Assembly (NCBI RefSeq): GCF_900141905.1
Contig: NZ_FQZF01000012.1
Location: 91,608-155,607 of the forward strand
DNA: 64,000 nucleotides
DNA from: Muricoccus roseus
Lineage (GTDB): Bacteria > Pseudomonadota > Alphaproteobacteria > Acetobacterales > Acetobacteraceae
Direction of reading: 5' to 3'
In this document: piece after piece, positions 20,301 to 28,643 of the stretch
Numbering within the stretch: the stretch's first letter is position 1
How the letters are laid out: the number at the start of each line of letters is the position of its first letter
Translations under genes and position numbers: made by a program
Notes under the pieces: model-generated
The model's input: the letters and a program-made list of their open reading frames with translations, nothing else
The model's database searches: none
What the model was told of the DNA's origin: nothing

Positions 20301-20432
20301 GGCATTGCCATCATCGGCGGGCTGGTCGTCTCGCAGGTGCTCACGCTCTATACCACGCCGGTCGTGTACCTCGCCCTCGACCGGCTGCGCTGGCGCGACC
20401 GGCCGGTTCCCGCCCCGGCCCCGGCCGAGTAG
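17340..20432 (+). CDS. RND multidrug efflux permease 2 (MdtC-like)
   Basis: This second RND permease of 1030 residues starts 10 bases after the first, at GTG, with almost the same N-terminus (NISAPFIARPIATALL). It has both proton-relay aspartates in GFVVDDAIVMIENMAR and the segment LLLGIVKKNAIMMVDFALEH. The two permeases are clearly paralogous but diverged, as in MdtB and MdtC, so this is an old duplication. No regulator or two-component system is next to the operon. Confidence 0.93.
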   Translation: MNISAPFIARPIATALLAVGIALVGLVALFRLPVASMPRVDIPTIVVSASQPGASPETMASTVAAPLERRLGTIPGVTEMTSFSSLGSTRIIIQFDLARTQREAAQDVQAAVNGARQDLPSGLPNPPTIRKINPADAPIMILAMTSDTLSGPAVYDAADSLVAQRLAQVPGVAQVEVSGGDQPAVRVAVDPSAAAAAGISMEDVRLAITRSNVTQATGYIEGAQQSAAIRTNDRIDRADAYREIVVKAQGGAIVRLADIAKVEDGTRSRRQAGRFNGKPAILLMVRKQADANVIDVLDGIRAMIPQVEAWVPAGVKLEVVSDRSVTIRASVEEVRFTLIITIALVVAVVAVFLRRWAPILAASAAVPLSLLGTVAVMWWIGYSFNNLSLMALTICVGFVVDDAIVMIENMARHRERGLPPIEAALVGAREIGFTVLSITISLIAVFIPLLAMGGIIGRIFREFSVTLAVAVGISGVVSLTLTPMMAGWMERGGPEKPPGRLARGFEGALSATSRGYVRSLAILLRFRWLMLLATFGLMALTVWLYVIVPKGFLPTQDTGLLQGVTQAAPDTSFATMEALQRRAVEIIAADPAVETVAATVGSNGGQGSSNRGSIFVTLKPREERGMTAEQVVARLRAPLGRIPGASVNLWGNEDIRIGGRQDSGRFSYVLLGNDIEELREWTQTMVQALRAVPGINDVTSDQDRAGLVTRVEVDRAAAARLGVQQSEINATLNNAFSQRQVSTIYRSRNQYRVVLEVDPALQQGPPDLSRIFLPGAGDVQVPLSAVARVLPASAPLAVTHQGGFPAAAISFNPDEGLVVAEIQERIEQVQREVRLPTTIRAQFGGNAAAAQSFTRDMPLLILGAFLAIYVTLGVLYESFIHPITIISTLPTAGLGALLALLATNTPLTVVALIGVILLLGIVKKNAIMMVDFALEHERTEGSSSEEAILAACRERFRPILMTTLAALLGAVPLALGSGTGSELRAPLGIAIIGGLVVSQVLTLYTTPVVYLALDRLRWRDRPVPAPAPAE

Positions 20433-20497
20433 GCGGGGGCTTGCCGGCAGGACGGATCGAGGGCCTCCTGCGCCTCCGTCCTTCCTGGAGCACTGCA

Positions 20498-21256
20498 TTG
20501 GACAAGATCGAGGCCGCCGCCGCGCTTCTCACCGGGGCCCGCACGGGCGCCGCGCTCGACGGCCTGCCCGAGGCGCTCCGCCCCGCCTCCCTTGCCGAGG
20601 CCGAGGCGATGCAGAACGCCACCCTCGCCGCCCTGGGGGAGACCTGCGGCGGATGGAAGCTCGGGCGGCAGGGCGAGGTGATCTTCGCGGCGCCCATCCC
20701 GGCCTCGCGGATCCTCCTCGACCCCGTCGAGGGCGCCATCCCCATGCCCGCCGCGCGCTTCATCGAGCTGGAACTGGCGATTCGCTTCCATCAGCCCGTC
20801 GCGCCCGAGGCAGTGGCGGGGCTGCGACCGGAGGACCTACCCGCCCTGGCCCATATCGGAACGCTGTTCGAACTGGTGCAGCCGCGCTTCACGGCGTCCG
20901 CCCAGATCGGCCCGCTCGACCGCATCGCCGAGTGCCTCGCAAGCCACGGCGCCGCCATCCGCACGGCCGCGACCCCCTGGACCCTCGCCCTGCTGGACGC
21001 GCCGCCCCCCGTGCGCCTCACCCAGAACGGCGGCGTGATTGCGACCCGCGAGGGGCCCCATGTCGCCACACCCATCCGCCCCCTGATCGAGGCCTGGATC
21101 GCCCGCCTCGCCCGCGAGCGACGCGGCATCGCGGCGGGGGAGGTGCTCACCTTCGGCAGCCTAAGCGGCATGCCCGCCATCCCTCAGGAGGGCGCCCACT
21201 ACCTGGGTGAGATCGAGGGACTGCCGCCGCTGGCGCTGACTATCGCGCAGGTCTAA
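20498..21256 (+). CDS. FAH-superfamily hydratase (2-keto-4-pentenoate hydratase-like)
   Basis: This 252-residue protein resembles 2-keto-4-pentenoate hydratase/4-oxalocrotonate decarboxylase enzymes of aromatic meta-cleavage pathways: GGWKLGRQGEVIF, RFIELELAIRFHQP with acidic metal-ligand positions, and GEVLTFGSLSGMPAIPQEGAHY near the end. No other catabolic gene is near, so the substrate is unknown. The start is TTG (DKIEAAAALL) with GGAG 8 bases upstream; an upstream TTG at 20441 is less likely. It lies 65 bases after the RND operon and ends next to a repeat element. Confidence 0.72.
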   Translation: MDKIEAAAALLTGARTGAALDGLPEALRPASLAEAEAMQNATLAALGETCGGWKLGRQGEVIFAAPIPASRILLDPVEGAIPMPAARFIELELAIRFHQPVAPEAVAGLRPEDLPALAHIGTLFELVQPRFTASAQIGPLDRIAECLASHGAAIRTAATPWTLALLDAPPPVRLTQNGGVIATREGPHVATPIRPLIEAWIARLARERRGIAAGEVLTFGSLSGMPAIPQEGAHYLGEIEGLPPLALTIAQV

Positions 21257-21279
21257 CGGGGGTCTGATAGGGTCGGTCC

Positions 21280-21443
21280 GGAGGGCTCCGCCCTCCACCC
21301 GCCAAGGGCCTGAGGCCCTTGGAACCCCGTCTGACTGCCGTAGATACCGTTGCCCAGCGGGATCTCTGGTGGCCGGTGCTCTTCCTGCCTTTGGAGGAAG
21401 AATTCGTTCTTCCTCTCCCCGGGACAAACCAGCAGATCAGAAC
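21280..21443 (-). repeat. Dispersed multi-hairpin repeat, copy C (internally deleted)
   Basis: Read on the minus strand, this copy carries the conserved lead ttctgatctgctggtttgtc. Stem-loop 1 is shortened to a 9-bp stem (21394-21415), where copies at 28644 and 63799 have 16-17 bp. It then joins directly to caaaggcagg, skipping the module that holds stem-loop 2. The rest is like the other copies: ccagagatccc, ggcagtcagacggggtt, stem-loop 3 (21302-21322, 10-bp arms ccaagggcct/aggcccttgg) and stem-loop 4 (21281-21295, gagggc/gccctc). It fills the gap between the convergent hydratase and smpB genes. Confidence 0.85.
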
Positions 21444-21459
21444 CCAAAGCGCCCGAGGA

Positions 21460-21945
21460 TCAGCCCCGGTCGCGCATCACCCGCGCCTTGTCGCGCTGCC
21501 AGTCGCGTTCCGCGATCGCCTGGCGCTTGTCGCCCTTGGTCTTGCCCTCGGCCAGGCCCAGGGTGAGCTTTGCGACGCCCCGGTCGTTGAAGTGGATGTC
21601 GAGCGGCACCAGGGTCGCGCCCTCGCGTGAGACGGCGCCGGCCAGGGTTTCCGCCTGCTTGCGGTGCAGCAGCAGCTTGCGCGGCCGGCGCGGCTCAAAC
21701 TTCGCGACCACCGAGCCCGCCTGCCATTCCGGGATGTAGAGGTTGAAGATCCACATCTCACCGTCGCGCTCGCCGGCCCAGGCCTCGGTCAGCGTGGCGC
21801 GGCCGGCGCGGAGGCTCTTCACCTCCGGCCCGACGAGCACGATGCCGGCCTCGTAGGTATCCAGGATCTTGTAGTCGTAGCGCGCCTTGCGGTTCTGCGC
21901 GGCGACGCCGTGGCTGATCAGGCCCTTTTTGCGGGGTTCGGCCAT
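21460..21945 (-). CDS. smpB: SsrA-binding protein SmpB
   Basis: SmpB binds tmRNA and brings it to stalled ribosomes for trans-translation. The 161-residue protein is complete: HGVAAQNRKARYDYKILDTY, GIVLVGPEVKSLRAGRATL, MWIFNLYIPEW, and a basic C-terminal tail (KGDKRQAIAERDWQRDKARV) expected to enter the ribosomal A site. It starts 7 bases after dapA ends, so the two are likely cotranscribed; dapA-smpB neighbours are common in alphaproteobacteria. No ssrA gene was found in the window. Confidence 0.95.
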   Translation of the reverse strand: MAEPRKKGLISHGVAAQNRKARYDYKILDTYEAGIVLVGPEVKSLRAGRATLTEAWAGERDGEMWIFNLYIPEWQAGSVVAKFEPRRPRKLLLHRKQAETLAGAVSREGATLVPLDIHFNDRGVAKLTLGLAEGKTKGDKRQAIAERDWQRDKARVMRDRG

Positions 21946-21952
21946 CAGTTCC

Positions 21953-22831
21953 TCAGTTCAGCAGCCCCGCGCCTGTCAGCGCGGCGCGCACCCGCTCCTT
22001 CGAGGCATCGGCGATCGGCGCCATAGGCAGGCGGCAGAAGTCGGTGCCATGGCCGAGCAGGCTCGCCGCAAACTTCACGGGGCCCGGGGAGGTTTCGCAG
22101 AACATGGCGTCATGCACGGGCACGAGCCGGTCCTGGATGGCCATGGCATCCTTCACCCGGCCTTCAGCCCAGGCGTCATGCATCTCGCGGCACAGGCGCG
22201 GGGCGATGTTGGCGGTCACACTGATGCAGCCCACCCCACCGGCGGCAAGGAAGGCGAGCGCCGTGTGGTCCTCGCCCGAAAGCTGGCAGAAATCGGGGCC
22301 GCAGGCCGCCTTGGTGTGCAGTGGGCGCGTCAGGTTCGCGGTCGCGTCCTTCACGCCGACGATGTTCGGGTGCTTCGCCAGCCGCGCCATGGTCTCGACG
22401 CTCATGTCAACCACGCTGCGCGGCGGGATGTTGTAGATGATAACGGGAATATCGGCGGAATCCGCCACGGCCTTGAAGTGGAGGTACATCCCCTCCTGGG
22501 TCGGCTTGTTGTAATAAGGGGTCACGACCAGCACGGCATCCGCGCCCGCCTTCTTGGCGTGCTGCGTCAGCGCCACCGCCTCGGCCGTGCTGTTGGACCC
22601 CGCGCCCGCGATCACGGGGGCCTTCCCTCCGGCCGCCTCGATGCAGAGCTCCACCACGCGCTGGTGCTCCTGATGCGACAGCGTCGGGCTCTCGCCCGTG
22701 GTCCCGACCGGGATCAGCCCCTGGGCGCCCTCGGCCACCTGCCAGGCGACGAAGTCCTGGAAGGCACGCTCATCCAGTTTGCCGTCGCGGGTCATGGGCG
22801 TGATGAGGGCGACGAGCGAACCCTTGAACAT
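21953..22831 (-). CDS. dapA: 4-hydroxy-tetrahydrodipicolinate synthase
   Basis: DapA condenses pyruvate and aspartate semialdehyde in lysine and diaminopimelate synthesis. The 292-residue protein starts MFKGSLVALITPM. It has the substrate-binding GTTGES motif, VTPYYNKPTQEGMYLHF, the catalytic tyrosine in IIYNIPPRS, and the Schiff-base lysine in IVGVKDATAN. It diverges from slt across a 181-base gap and is followed by smpB. Confidence 0.95.
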   Translation of the reverse strand: MFKGSLVALITPMTRDGKLDERAFQDFVAWQVAEGAQGLIPVGTTGESPTLSHQEHQRVVELCIEAAGGKAPVIAGAGSNSTAEAVALTQHAKKAGADAVLVVTPYYNKPTQEGMYLHFKAVADSADIPVIIYNIPPRSVVDMSVETMARLAKHPNIVGVKDATANLTRPLHTKAACGPDFCQLSGEDHTALAFLAAGGVGCISVTANIAPRLCREMHDAWAEGRVKDAMAIQDRLVPVHDAMFCETSPGPVKFAASLLGHGTDFCRLPMAPIADASKERVRAALTGAGLLN

Positions 22832-23012
22832 GGAGGCGTTTCCTGCGGGAGGGAGGCGGATATGGGAAGCCGGCGCCCCGCGCGCCAGCCGAAGCTGGGA
22901 TTACGCGCCGCGCCGAGCGGGAACAAGGGCGAAGCCGGCATGGGGGGCAGGCAAGGGCTTGCCAGCATCGCGGCGCGGCCCGAGTTTGCGGCGCCACCGC
23001 CGGAGCCAGCCC

Positions 23013-25001
23013 ATGCCCCTGACGGCCCTCTCCATCCGTACCGTGCCGCGCCTTGCCTTGTTGCTCGGCCTCGGCCTGGCCGGCCAGACTGTCGCGCCGG
23101 CCCAGGCGCAGCCCTGGGCGAACGAGACGCAGCGCACCGCCGGGCGGGCCGCGCTGGCCCTTGCCAATGGCGGCCGACATGTCGCCGCCGAGGCCGCGGC
23201 CATGCAGGCCGATCCCCTCGTGCGGAAGATCGCGCTCTGGTTGCGGCTCCAGCAACGCGGCCAGGGGACCGGAGCCGAGTTGGCAGCCTGGGTGGCCGAG
23301 AACCCGGACTGGCCCCTGCCGCTCACCCTGAACCGCCGGACCGAGGAGGCGCTGGCCAGCGACCCGGACGATGCCCGCGCCCTGGCCCATTTCGCCCGCA
23401 ACCCGGCTATTACCCTGGATGGGGCGCAGCGCCACGCCGACGCCCTGTCGCGCACCGGCGATGCCGCCCGCGCCACCGCCATCCTGCGCGCCGCCTGGGC
23501 AGGCGGCTTCGGGGATGCCGCGGCCGAGGGGGGCTTCGCCGAGCGCAACGCCGCCATCCTGACCGCCGAGGACCGCTGGCGCCGCTTCGACCGTTTCTTC
23601 CTCTCCCGGGACCTGGGCGACGCCGCCCGCGCCGCGAACTGGCTGGATGCCTCCCAGCGCGCGCTGGCCGATACCCGCCTTGCGGTCGCCAGCGAACGCG
23701 CGGGGCCGGTGATCGAGGGCAACGACCTCGGCCTCCTGGCCGCCAGCGCGCGCCAGCTCCGCCGGCAGGACAGGGATGCCGAAGCCGCCGCGGTCTGGGC
23801 CACCGCCGCGCCCCTGCAGCGAGACCTGCCGGCCGAGGCCGCCAAGGCGATCTGGGCGGAACGCCAGATCCTCGCCCGCAAGCTCATCCGCCTCGGCCAG
23901 GACCGGCTCGCCTACCAGACCGCCGCGCAGCACGGGCAGGCCGAGGGTGAGCCGAGGCTGGAGGCGGAGTTCCTGGCCGGCTGGATCGCACTCCGCCGGC
24001 TGAACGAGCCGGCCCTCGCCACCCGGCATTTCGCCCTGCTGGGCGACAACAGCGCCAGCGTGATCACCCGCGCCCGCGCCGCCTATTGGCAAGGGCGCGC
24101 CCTTGCCCCCACCGATGCCGCGCGCGCCCGCGCCCGCTATGGCGAGGCGGCCCTGCTGGGCACGGCCTTCTACGGCCAACTCGCCGCACTCGCCCTGGGC
24201 GAGGACGAGGCCCGGCTTTCCGCCCGCATCCGAGCCATCGCCCCGCCCCAGCCGAGCGAGGAGGCCCAGCGCCTCTTCCTCGGCCGGGAGCTGGCCGCGG
24301 CGGCGGCGGCGCTGGCCGATCTCGGCGACCAGCGCCGGGCGCGCATCTTCCTGCTGCGGATGGAGGAACTCTCCCCCGACTCGGCCGACCGTGTCCTGAT
24401 CGCCCGGCTCGGCATGGCGCTCGGCCGGCCGGACCACGCGGTCTGGATCGCGCGGCGCGCGGGGGCCGATGGGGTGATGCTGCTGCCGGAGGGCTGGCCC
24501 GCCCCCTACGCCGCCCCTTCCGGCGTGCTGGAACCGGCCATCGTCAACGCCATCGCCCGCCAGGAGAGCAACTTCGACCCGGAGGCCGTTTCCTCGGCCA
24601 ATGCGCGCGGGCTGATGCAGCTCCTGCCGGGCACGGCCGCGGGCGTCGCGCGGAAGCTGGGCATGGCCCATCAGGTCGGCTGGCTCACCAGCGACCCCAC
24701 GCACAACATGCGGCTGGGGTCGCAATACCTGGCGGACCAGATGACACGCTTCGGCGGCAATCTCGCCCTGGCGGCGGCGGCCTACAATGCCGGGCCCGGG
24801 CGGGTGCAGGAATGGCTGGGCACCTATGGCATGCCGGGCGAAGGCGGCGTGGACGTGATCGACTGGATCGAGCTGATCCCCTTCTCCGAAACGCGCAACT
24901 ACGTGCAGCGGGTGGTGGAGAATGCGGTGGTGTACCGGGCGCGCGACGCGGCGACCGCCGGCATGACCCACCCCCTGAAGCCCTGGATGACCACGCCTTG
25001 A
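23013..25001 (+). CDS. slt: Soluble lytic murein transglycosylase (GH23)
   Basis: This periplasmic enzyme cleaves peptidoglycan glycan strands to anhydro-muropeptides. From MPLTALSIRTVPRL it has 662 residues: a signal peptide (cleavage near AQAQPWA), a long alpha-helical superhelix (to about residue 500), and a C-terminal GH23 domain. The domain shows ARQESNFDPEAVSSANARG (catalytic Glu), GLMQLLPGTA, and AAAYNAGPGRVQEWLG. The frame is open upstream but lacks a signal peptide there. The stop overlaps the next gene's TTG. Confidence 0.9.
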   Translation: MPLTALSIRTVPRLALLLGLGLAGQTVAPAQAQPWANETQRTAGRAALALANGGRHVAAEAAAMQADPLVRKIALWLRLQQRGQGTGAELAAWVAENPDWPLPLTLNRRTEEALASDPDDARALAHFARNPAITLDGAQRHADALSRTGDAARATAILRAAWAGGFGDAAAEGGFAERNAAILTAEDRWRRFDRFFLSRDLGDAARAANWLDASQRALADTRLAVASERAGPVIEGNDLGLLAASARQLRRQDRDAEAAAVWATAAPLQRDLPAEAAKAIWAERQILARKLIRLGQDRLAYQTAAQHGQAEGEPRLEAEFLAGWIALRRLNEPALATRHFALLGDNSASVITRARAAYWQGRALAPTDAARARARYGEAALLGTAFYGQLAALALGEDEARLSARIRAIAPPQPSEEAQRLFLGRELAAAAAALADLGDQRRARIFLLRMEELSPDSADRVLIARLGMALGRPDHAVWIARRAGADGVMLLPEGWPAPYAAPSGVLEPAIVNAIARQESNFDPEAVSSANARGLMQLLPGTAAGVARKLGMAHQVGWLTSDPTHNMRLGSQYLADQMTRFGGNLALAAAAYNAGPGRVQEWLGTYGMPGEGGVDVIDWIELIPFSETRNYVQRVVENAVVYRARDAATAGMTHPLKPWMTTP

Positions 25002-25843
25002 GGCCCATCACGCGCCGCGTCGCCGCCCGCGACGGGCTGCTGCTGAATGCACTGGACTGGGCCGGGGACGAGCGCCGCACCCCCCTGCTCTGCCTGCCCG
25101 GCATCTGCCGCACCGCCTGGGACTACGAGCTGCTGGCCGAGCGCCATGCCGGCAAGCGCCGCGTCGTCGCGCTCGACTACATGGGCCATGGCGACAGCGC
25201 CCGCGCGGCGGAGCTGTCGCGCTACCGGCCGGAACGGGCGGCGGGGGATATCCTCGACGCCTGCACGGCGCTGCACCTGCCGCGGGTCGTGGTGGTCGGC
25301 ACCTCCTTCGGCGGCCTCATGGCGATGGTGCTGTCGATCCTCCGGCCGACGCTGATGCGGGCGGCGGTGCTCAACGACATCGGGCCGCGGATCGACCCTC
25401 GCGGCCTGGAACTGGTCGGCGGCTTCGCCGGGCACGACCCGGGCTTCGCCGGGATCGACGATGCGGTCGCCTATCTCCGCGGCATCATGCCGCGCGTGCC
25501 GCTGCCCGATGATGCCGCCTGGCGCCGCTTCGCCGCGCTGACCTACAAGCAAGGCGAGGACGGGCTCCTCCATCCCCGCTGGGACACGCGGATCCAGCAG
25601 GCCATGGAAGCCGGAGGCGGCGCGCCCGATCTGGGCAATGCATTCCGCGGGCTGCGGCCGATCCCCGCCATGCTGATCTGGGCCGAGGCCAGCGAGTTCC
25701 TCTCCGCCGAGACGGTCCGCGAGATGGTGCGCGACAAGCCCGACCTGGAACTGGTCACCCTGCCCGGCGCGGGCCATGCCCCCACGCTGGAGGAGCCGGA
25801 GCTGGTCCGGCCCGTGGATGACTTCCTGGACCGCATTCCCTGA
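24998..25843 (+). CDS. Alpha/beta-fold hydrolase
   Basis: This 281-residue hydrolase begins RPITRRVAARDGLLLNALDW from a TTG that shares TTGA with the slt stop. The fold is shown by LLCLPGICRTAWDYELLA (oxyanion region), the nucleophile elbow VVGTSFGGLMAM (Ser), an acid in LIWAEASEFLSAETV, and a late histidine in LPGAGHAPTLEEPE. There is no signal peptide. The substrate cannot be read from sequence. It is followed by pgpA with TGATG overlap, so slt, hydrolase, pgpA and pncC form one transcription unit. Confidence 0.83.
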   Translation: MRPITRRVAARDGLLLNALDWAGDERRTPLLCLPGICRTAWDYELLAERHAGKRRVVALDYMGHGDSARAAELSRYRPERAAGDILDACTALHLPRVVVVGTSFGGLMAMVLSILRPTLMRAAVLNDIGPRIDPRGLELVGGFAGHDPGFAGIDDAVAYLRGIMPRVPLPDDAAWRRFAALTYKQGEDGLLHPRWDTRIQQAMEAGGGAPDLGNAFRGLRPIPAMLIWAEASEFLSAETVREMVRDKPDLELVTLPGAGHAPTLEEPELVRPVDDFLDRIP

Positions 25844-26283
25844 TGAACCTCCCGACGGCGGTGCTGAGCCTTGGCGGCCTCGGGCGGCTGAGGCCGGCAC
25901 CCGGCACCTGGGCTTCCGCCCTGGTCCTGCCGGCGGCCCTGCTCGGTCCCTGGTGGTGCCTCGCCCTGGGCGTCGGCTTCTCCGTCGCCGGCCTCTGGGC
26001 CGTTTCCCGCCTGCCGGAGGCGCAGGAGGATCCGGGCTGGGTGGTGGTGGATGAAGCGGCCGGACAGTGCCTCGCGCTCGCCGCCCTGCCGCCGGATGCC
26101 TCGGGCTGGTGGGTCCTGCTGGGCTTCGCGCTGTTCCGCGCGCTGGATATCGTGAAGCCCGGCCCGATCGGCTGGGCCGACCGGATGGAGGGGAGCCTCG
26201 GGGTCATGCTGGACGACATCTTGGCCGGGCTGCTGGCGGCCGCGGCGCTTCTGGCCCTGCGGGCCCTGGGGCTGCCGCACTGA
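25843..26283 (+). CDS. pgpA: Phosphatidylglycerophosphatase A
   Basis: PgpA removes the terminal phosphate from phosphatidylglycerophosphate to give phosphatidylglycerol. The 146-residue integral membrane protein shows the family pattern [47 protein letters not shown] and [16 protein letters not shown], including the conserved acidic residues. The ATG overlaps the hydrolase stop by one base, and its stop overlaps the next ATG by one base. Confidence 0.93.
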   Translation: MNLPTAVLSLGGLGRLRPAPGTWASALVLPAALLGPWWCLALGVGFSVAGLWAVSRLPEAQEDPGWVVVDEAAGQCLALAALPPDASGWWVLLGFALFRALDIVKPGPIGWADRMEGSLGVMLDDILAGLLAAAALLALRALGLPH

Positions 26284-26783
26284 TGCTGCCCGCCGCCACC
26301 CTCGAAAGCGCCGCCGCCCTCCTCGACCTGCTCCGGTCCCGCGGCCTGACCGTCGCGACCGCGGAGTCCTGCACGGGCGGGCTGATCGCCGCCGCCCTGA
26401 CCGCCGTGCCCGGCTCCTCGGATGTCGTGCTCGGCGGGTTCGTCACCTATTCCAACGGGATGAAAACTCGCCTGCTCGGCGTGCCGGAGGAGATCCTCTC
26501 CACTGTCGGCGCGGTGTCCGAAGCCTGTGCCGAGCGGATGGCGTCCGGTGCGCTGCATGCGGCCGGCGCCGACATCGCGGTTGCCGTCACGGGCATCGCC
26601 GGCCCCGGAGGCGGCAGCGCCGAGAAGCCGGTCGGCCTCGTCTATATCGGCGTGGCCCGGCGCGGCATGCCGACGGAGGTGCGCCGGCACCTCTTTCCGG
26701 GCGACCGGGCGGAGGTGCGGGCCGCCACCGTTGCCGAAGCGGTTCAGTCTACCATGAGAATGGCCGAACCGCTCACGAGGTAG
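26283..26783 (+). CDS. pncC: Nicotinamide-nucleotide amidase (CinA C-terminal domain type)
   Basis: The 166-residue protein is a stand-alone CinA C-terminal domain, which deamidates nicotinamide mononucleotide in NAD salvage. Motifs are [43 protein letters not shown] and [20 protein letters not shown], all close to the PncC pattern. The N-terminal half of full CinA is absent, as expected for this type. It is the last gene of the slt-pgpA unit. Confidence 0.9.
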   Translation: MLPAATLESAAALLDLLRSRGLTVATAESCTGGLIAAALTAVPGSSDVVLGGFVTYSNGMKTRLLGVPEEILSTVGAVSEACAERMASGALHAAGADIAVAVTGIAGPGGGSAEKPVGLVYIGVARRGMPTEVRRHLFPGDRAEVRAATVAEAVQSTMRMAEPLTR

Positions 26784-26996
26784 CGCAGCACGAAACAGGG
26801 CAACCCGTGTAGGTGTGGCGCATTTGCCCGCATGTGTTGCATCTATCGCACCATCCTGCCCGCTATGATGATGCACCGGTCGCATCAGGTAGCCGGGCGG
26901 GTCACGCGATTGAGGCTGCTGGAGAATGGGGATGCACAAGTGCCCAAGGGTGAATCATGGCCTGCGCCGAGCGCGGCAGTTCCGAGCCCAAGTGGC

Positions 26997-27521
26997 ATGA
27001 CCTCCATCGTCCGTGCCGCCGGGCCTTCCGATGCGGAAGGCCTCGCGGCGTTGCTCGGCGAGATGCAGGCCCATTACGGCGCTCCGGTGACGGAGGCGGA
27101 CGCGCTGGAGGCAGCGCGTCTCCTCTGCTCCTTACCGCCGGAAGGCTTCAACCCCCGCACGCTGCTGGCCCTCGAGGACGGCATTGCGATCGGCTCCTGC
27201 GTGCTGAACGTAATGCTCCCGGCCGCCGAGCTGCGCCACTCCCTCTATATCCGGGACCTTTTCGTCTCGGCGCGCGCACGCCGCCGGGGCACCGGCCGCG
27301 CCCTGGTTACCGGTGCGGCGAAGCTGGTGCGCGAGGGGGGATTCTGCGCCCTCGACTGGACCACGGACTCCCTGAACCTGCCCGCACGCCGCCTCTATGA
27401 TGGCATCGGCGGACGCGTGCTGAGCCGGACCTATTACCGGATCGAGACCGGCGCGCTCGGCGGCCTCCTGGGCGAGGACGGCGCCGAGCCCGGCGTCAGG
27501 CGCGCAGCAGGCGGCGGATAG
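26997..27521 (+). CDS. GNAT-family N-acetyltransferase
   Basis: This 174-residue acetyl-CoA-dependent transferase starts MTSIVRAAGPSDAEGLAALL, the usual GNAT opening. The core contains SLYIRDLFVSARARRRGTGR (the acetyl-CoA pyrophosphate-binding loop RRxGxGR) and FCALDWTTDSLNLPARRLYD. An in-frame ATG at 26832 would add 55 atypical residues and was rejected. The acceptor is unknown. Its last 26 bases overlap the convergent threonine aldolase gene. Confidence 0.82.
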   Translation: MTSIVRAAGPSDAEGLAALLGEMQAHYGAPVTEADALEAARLLCSLPPEGFNPRTLLALEDGIAIGSCVLNVMLPAAELRHSLYIRDLFVSARARRRGTGRALVTGAAKLVREGGFCALDWTTDSLNLPARRLYDGIGGRVLSRTYYRIETGALGGLLGEDGAEPGVRRAAGGG

Positions 27522-28560
27522 CCTCCAGCGTCGCCCCAATCATCGGCGCCTCGACATCGAGATGGGTGCAGGCGCGAAGGCGCCCACCCAGTGCGCTGAC
27601 GGCGATCCCCTCGGCGCGCAGCGCGGCCTGCAGCTCCCCTGCCCCCATCCCGGCGCCGGCCGGGTCGAAATAGACCAGGTTCGTTTCCGGCTCCTGCACC
27701 GTCATGCCGGGAATCTGGCCCAGCCCCGCCGCCAGGCTGCGGGCATTCGCATGGTCCTCCGCCAGCCGGTCGATATGGTGGTCCAGCGCGTAGAGGCAGG
27801 CGGCCGCGCAGATGCCGGCCTGGCGCATCGAGCCGCCGAGGCGCTGCTTCCAGCGCCAGGCACGGCCGATGAATTCACTGGAGCCGGCCAGCACGGCACC
27901 CAGCGGCGCGCCAAGCCCCTTGGTGAAGTCCAGCCACACCGTGTCGAAGCCCGCGCACATCTCCGCGGCCGGGATGCCGGAGGCGACGCAGGCATTCATC
28001 AGCCGCGCGCCGTCCATATGCGTCGCCCAGCCCTGCTCCCGCGCGATGCCCGTCAGCTCGGTCAAGGTGTTCAGCGGCCAGACGGCGCCGCCGCCGATAT
28101 TGGCCGTCTGCTCTATCTCGAGCAGCGTCTGGGGCGGCGAATAACGGCCGTGCCCCCGGATGGCGGCCCGCAGCGCCGCCGCATCGAACATCCCGCGCTC
28201 ACCGCGCAACGGGTGGATCTGCACCCCCGCGACCGCGGCGTGGCTGCCGCCCTCGCTGCTCAGGATATGCGCGGTCTCATGCGCCAGCACCTCGTCGCCC
28301 GGCCGGCAATGGGTGTTGATGGCGACCACGTTGCACATGGTGCCGGAGGGCAGGAACATCGCCGCCTCCTTGCCCAGCAAGGCCGCCATCCGGTCGCAGA
28401 GCAGATGGACAGTGGGGTCGTCGCCATGCTGCTCATCCCCGACCTCGGCCTCCATCATCGCCGCCTTCATCGCCGTAGTGGGGCGGGTCTGCGTGTCCGA
28501 ATAAAGGTTGATGCGGACAGGCGGCGCGCCGGGGGCCGGGCGCTCGGGGGCATGGACCAT
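27496..28560 (-). CDS. Low-specificity L-threonine aldolase (PLP-dependent)
   Basis: Threonine aldolase splits threonine or allo-threonine into glycine and acetaldehyde. The 354-residue protein has NLYSDTQTRPTTAMKAAMM, MFLPSGTMCNVVAI, HETAHILSSEGGSHAAVAGV, the segment HMDGARLMNACVASG, and the probable PLP lysine in WLDFTKGLGAPLGAVLAG. It fits the beta-eliminating lyase/threonine aldolase family. A dispersed repeat occupies the gap upstream of its start. Confidence 0.87.
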   Translation of the reverse strand: MVHAPERPAPGAPPVRINLYSDTQTRPTTAMKAAMMEAEVGDEQHGDDPTVHLLCDRMAALLGKEAAMFLPSGTMCNVVAINTHCRPGDEVLAHETAHILSSEGGSHAAVAGVQIHPLRGERGMFDAAALRAAIRGHGRYSPPQTLLEIEQTANIGGGAVWPLNTLTELTGIAREQGWATHMDGARLMNACVASGIPAAEMCAGFDTVWLDFTKGLGAPLGAVLAGSSEFIGRAWRWKQRLGGSMRQAGICAAACLYALDHHIDRLAEDHANARSLAAGLGQIPGMTVQEPETNLVYFDPAGAGMGAGELQAALRAEGIAVSALGGRLRACTHLDVEAPMIGATLEAIRRLLRA

Positions 28561-28643
28561 GAAGGCTCTCCGCGACGGGTCGCGGAAGCTTCTGCCAGCC
28601 CCGGGCCCGGACGGAAAGTGGCGCTCATGCCGCGGGGCTTCTG

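Noticed and set aside
17787..20498. 903-codon minus-strand open frame opposite the second RND permease
   Set aside because: Composition is His/Gly/Asp/Arg-rich with no domain, as expected for antisense of a high-GC gene.
26837..26869. Possible promoter TTGCAT with TATGAT before the GNAT gene
   Set aside because: The spacer is 21 bases, too long; TATGAT alone is not enough evidence.
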